Shown here: positions 61,600-64,000 of the stretch, in pieces
Numbering within the stretch: position 1 is the stretch's first letter
How the letters are laid out: each line of letters starts with the position of its first letter
Assembly: GCF_017921815.1 (NCBI RefSeq)
Contig: NZ_JAGEMM010000002.1
Span: forward strand, 62,001-126,000
Direction of reading: 5' to 3'
Length of the DNA stretch: 64,000 nucleotides
Source: Microvirga antarctica
GTDB taxonomy: Bacteria > Pseudomonadota > Alphaproteobacteria > Rhizobiales > Beijerinckiaceae
Notes under the pieces: model-generated
Told to the model about the DNA's origin: nothing
The model's input: the letters and a program-made list of their open reading frames with translations, nothing else
Databases searched by the model: none
Program-made: the position numbers and the translations under genes

Positions 61600-62388
61600 A
61601 TGAACGCGAATGATGGGCAATCACGCGGCCGACTGCCGAACAAGGTCGCGGTGATCACCGGCGGCGGTTCCGGAATCGGTCGGGCCTCTGCGCTCGCCTT
61701 TGCCCGCCAGGGCGCCCGCATCGTGCTGGTCGACCGCGACGCGGATGCCTTGTCGTCTGCCGCTGACGCGGTTCGCGCGGCAGGCTCCGAGGTGTTGACG
61801 CTCGCGGGAGACGTGGGTGACGAGGCGACGGTGACAATGCATGCCGAGGCCGCGCTCGCGCGCTTCGGGCGCATCGACATTCTGCTGGCCGCAGCAGGCT
61901 GGTCCACGGGCACATCGGTCCTCGACACCACGCTCGACCAGTGGGATGCGGTGCTGCGCACCAACCTCACCGGAACATTCCTGTGGAGCCGTGCGGTATT
62001 GCGCGCCATGCGCGAGAGCGGCGGCGGTTCGATCATCCTTGTCGGCTCGCAACTGGCCATCGCCGGCGGCCGCGCCAATGCTGCCTATCTCAGCACGAAG
62101 GGCGCGATCGGCAGCCTCGCGCGGAGCATGGCGCTCGATCACGCGGCCGATTCCATCCGCGTCAACGTGCTGGTGCCCGGCGCCATCGATACGCCGTTGC
62201 TGCAGACCGCCTTCCGACGCCGCGCCGACCCGGATGCCGCCCGCGCCGCCTCCGTTGCCCGCCACCCGCTGGGACGTCTCGGTTTGCCCGAAGAAGTCGC
62301 ACAGGCTGCCGTGTTTCTCGCCAGCGACGAATCGTCCTTCACGACCGGATCTTGTCTGATGGTCGACGGTGGCTGGCTCGCCGCCTGA
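61600..62388 (+). CDS. Short-chain dehydrogenase/reductase (SDR)
   Basis: 262 residues from ATG 61600 (GAGG eight bases upstream). Classical SDR: GGGSGIG (21-27), LAAAG in place of NNAG (96-100), catalytic Ser150, Tyr163 and Lys167 (YLSTK), and TGSCLMVDGGWLA at the end. Divergent from the transporter operon and likely co-regulated. Substrate unknown. Upstream in-frame ATG at 61552 lies inside the promoter and is not used. Its 3' end overlaps the convergent regulator gene by 50 bases. Confidence 0.9.
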   Translation: MNANDGQSRGRLPNKVAVITGGGSGIGRASALAFARQGARIVLVDRDADALSSAADAVRAAGSEVLTLAGDVGDEATVTMHAEAALARFGRIDILLAAAGWSTGTSVLDTTLDQWDAVLRTNLTGTFLWSRAVLRAMRESGGGSIILVGSQLAIAGGRANAAYLSTKGAIGSLARSMALDHAADSIRVNVLVPGAIDTPLLQTAFRRRADPDAARAASVARHPLGRLGLPEEVAQAAVFLASDESSFTTGSCLMVDGGWLAA

Positions 62389-63115
62389 CAGGCTCGCTCA
62401 GAATCGGCGTGCTCGGTGGTGCAGTCTGCGGTGTCCGTTCGGACAGGAAATGCGCCTCCAGGATGATGCGCAGATCGCCTGGCGGGCCAGGGTCTTTCAC
62501 CTGCGCCAGGATCTGATCGCGCAAGGCCTCGTGCCGACGCACGACCACCCACAGGTCGATATCGCGAAACCGCGCCAGGTTGAGAATGATCAGCACGTGC
62601 CGCGCGATGGTGTTCCACAGGGTGCCGATGATGGCGTTGTGGGCGGCCTCGCAGATGACCCGGTGAAATTCCACGTCCGCCCGCAGGATGCCCTGCGAAT
62701 CCCCCGCGTGAGCTGCCGCGCGCATGGTCGCGATCGCGCCGTCGAGCTCCGCCGGATCGGCTTCGCCTGTCTGCCATGCGGCGATGGCGTCCCGCAACAG
62801 CAGCGTTTCGAGATCGATGCGCGCTTCCTGCACGCTCTGGATCATCTTGGGTGAGAACGACGCGACCCGGAACCCGCGATGGCCGCCGCCGAGCAGGATC
62901 CCCTGGGTATGGAGAACCTTCAGGGCCTCCCGCACGGGGACGCGGCTTACTCCCATCTTCAGGGCCAGCGTCGTCTCCACGATGCGTTCGTCGGCGCCGA
63001 GCCGGCGCACCGCAATCGCTTCGGCGATGGAATTGGCGATCGCCTCAGGAAGAGATTCCCGACGAATGTCTGGAAAGCGCGGTGCGGAGGGGATGCTCGC
63101 CGGGGTGCCTGCCAT
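62339..63115 (-). CDS. GntR family regulator with FCD effector domain
   Basis: 258 residues. N-terminal winged helix (about 20-85: ADERIVETTLALKMGVSRVPVREALKVLHTQGIL), C-terminal all-helical FCD domain (about 90-225) with the metal/acid-binding residues Asp and His in RADVEFHRVICEAAHN and a later RRHEAL. Probably a repressor released by a metabolite of the catabolic cluster. Its own promoter carries the operator motif, indicating autoregulation. C-terminus overlaps the SDR gene. Confidence 0.92.
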   Translation of the reverse strand: MAGTPASIPSAPRFPDIRRESLPEAIANSIAEAIAVRRLGADERIVETTLALKMGVSRVPVREALKVLHTQGILLGGGHRGFRVASFSPKMIQSVQEARIDLETLLLRDAIAAWQTGEADPAELDGAIATMRAAAHAGDSQGILRADVEFHRVICEAAHNAIIGTLWNTIARHVLIILNLARFRDIDLWVVVRRHEALRDQILAQVKDPGPPGDLRIILEAHFLSERTPQTAPPSTPILSEPVRRRASHRRPSDKIRS

Positions 63116-63142
63116 GACTCACTTGCGGTTAATGCCTGTCGT

Positions 63143-63172
63143 TTGTTATACAACCTTACGGCCCTTCGGCAA
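63143..63172 (-). promoter_or_regulatory. Regulator promoter with operator TTGTATAACAA
   Basis: On the minus strand: -35 TTGCCG (63172-63167), 16-base spacer, -10 TATAAC (63150-63145). The motif TTGTATAACAA (63153-63143) overlaps the -10 and is exactly the reverse complement of the one in the promoter at 56645-56672. The start codon is 28 bases downstream. Autoregulation is likely. Confidence 0.65.
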
Positions 63173-63309
63173 CCGTCGACGTCAGCGCGGCGCTGTTTCA
63201 GCCCGCCGCAAACCTTACAAACAATTCATCTTGCCGACGGCATGCCGTAACGCAGGCGGCATCATGTTGTTCTCATGCAGAACCCCATCGGGTTCCGGAG
63301 GAGAGACAC

Positions 63310-64000
63310 ATGTTGAAGAATTCTGCCGGCCGGGGCCGGAACCGTACGGCCAAGTTTCTTGGCGCAGCAGCTATCGCAGCCCTGATCGCCGGCGGCGCTG
63401 TCGAGAGCGGCCTCATCGCATCCACGCCGGCTCATGCCGAGCTTCGCTCGATGGCCCAGCCCGTCCAGGGGCTGCCGTCCTTCGCCGACGTCATCGAGCG
63501 GGTCAAGCCTGCCGTCGTCGCCGTGAAGGTGAAGGTCCTCAACACTGCCGATCGCGGCGATGATGGCGAAGGCCAGCAGTTCTCCATGCCGGATCTTCCT
63601 CCCGGCCACCCCATGGAGCGCTTCTTCAAGCAGTTCCGCGACCAGCAGCAGGGTCAGCGCGGTGGACGCGGCGAGAATCAGCAGCGCCCCCGCCAGTTCG
63701 GCCAGTCGCTCGGCTCCGGCTTCTTCGTCTCGGCTGACGGCTATGTGGTGACCAACAACCACGTGGTCGACAACGCATCCGAAGTGCAGGTGACCATGGA
63801 TAACGGCGAGACGCTCGACGCCAAGGTGATAGGCGTCGACCCGAAGACCGATCTCGCACTCCTGAAGGTCGAGGGCAGCGATTTCCCCTATGTTCGCCTT
63901 GCGGGCCAGAAGGCACGGATCGGCGAGTGGGTTCTGGCGGTCGGCAATCCGTTCGGCCTCGGCGGCACGGTCACGGCCGGCATCGTCTCGGCCCAGCACC
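63310..64000 (+). CDS. degP: DegP/HtrA-type periplasmic serine protease (3' truncated by window)
   Basis: The frame is open to the right edge; 230 residues are visible. Signal peptide (about 1-43, ending AHA), linker rich in Gln/Gly (about 85-130), then the trypsin-like domain with His151 (TNNHVVDNA) and Asp181 ([10 protein letters not shown]); the catalytic Ser and PDZ domains are beyond the window. GGAGGAGAG lies upstream of the ATG. In rhizobia degP commonly follows cycHJKL; here it is 19 kb away from ccmH, separated by the catabolic cluster. Confidence 0.93.
   Translation, partial: MLKNSAGRGRNRTAKFLGAAAIAALIAGGAVESGLIASTPAHAELRSMAQPVQGLPSFADVIERVKPAVVAVKVKVLNTADRGDDGEGQQFSMPDLPPGHPMERFFKQFRDQQQGQRGGRGENQQRPRQFGQSLGSGFFVSADGYVVTNNHVVDNASEVQVTMDNGETLDAKVIGVDPKTDLALLKVEGSDFPYVRLAGQKARIGEWVLAVGNPFGLGGTVTAGIVSAQH

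Larger units (their letters stand above)
45356..63115. other. Catabolic gene cluster with ABC importer and FCD-type regulator
   Basis: Twelve minus-strand genes from 61390 to 45356 plus a divergent SDR gene (plus strand) and a GntR/FCD regulator (minus strand) at the head. Most junctions overlap by four bases or are a few bases long; the larger gaps are 51625-51703, 53300-53423 and 56593-56668. Related operator-like motifs at 56646-56656, 61553-61560 and 63143-63153 overlap predicted -10 elements. Enzymes present: ATP-dependent lactam/hydantoin hydrolase pair, amidohydrolase, two class V aminotransferases, GMC oxidoreductase, 2-hydroxyacid dehydrogenase, SDR. The likely substrate is a nitrogen-containing, perhaps cyclic, amide; it cannot be named. 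Confidence 0.75.

Overview
High-GC DNA from an alphaproteobacterium, most likely a member of the Hyphomicrobiales (Rhizobiales). The evidence is gene content and order: sufE beside a DUF5330-like gene, a PAS-type cell-cycle-like histidine kinase followed by DUF1491, a DUF2336 protein, the feuPQ-cycHJKL(ccmIEFH) arrangement with degP nearby, and an RcGTA-type gene transfer agent cluster. Genus cannot be settled from the window.

Layout. 1-15.5 kb is ordinary chromosome: DUF6456 end, SufE, kinase / peptidoglycan-binding / DUF1491 operon, DUF2336, GNAT, a DUF1254/DUF1214 pair, a class A penicillin-binding protein, a YcgN-type cysteine-cluster protein, two tiny paralogous membrane peptides, an orphan TRAP binding protein, an HxlR regulator with divergent oxidoreductase, and an EEP-family hydrolase. 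15.6-16.0 kb is a long leader with two promoters, a LexA-like box and two terminator-like hairpins.

15.96-37.3 kb is a gene transfer agent-like cluster in RcGTA order: small and large terminase, portal, small membrane protein, prohead protease, capsid, connector, head closure, DUF3168, tail tube, two chaperones, short tape measure, DUF2460, DUF2163, NlpC/P60, a giant TIM-barrel baseplate protein, DUF2793, then a GH108 endolysin and a holin-like protein. No integrase, replication or repressor gene is present. Unusually, non-structural genes sit inside it: an HNH nuclease after the portal gene, a small lipoprotein, an intrinsic terminator and an amidase before the capsid gene, and two reversed secreted trypsin-like proteases after it.

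37.3-43.9 kb is a PepSY/FeuN-like gene, a two-component pair (FeuP/FeuQ-like) and the cytochrome c maturation operon ccmI-ccmE-ccmF-ccmH. 43.9-45.2 kb is a PQQ-type sugar dehydrogenase lipoprotein. 45.4-63.1 kb is a catabolic cluster. Twelve genes on the minus strand encode a peptide/nickel-type ABC importer, hydantoinase/oxoprolinase A and B, two class V aminotransferases, an amidohydrolase, a GMC oxidoreductase and a 2-hydroxyacid dehydrogenase. A divergent SDR and a GntR/FCD regulator sit at its head. Related TTGTATAACAA-like motifs overlap the -10 element of three predicted promoters in this cluster, which suggests one local regulon. The window ends inside a DegP-type protease gene; the catabolic block appears to have been inserted between ccmH and degP, genes that are commonly neighbours in rhizobia.
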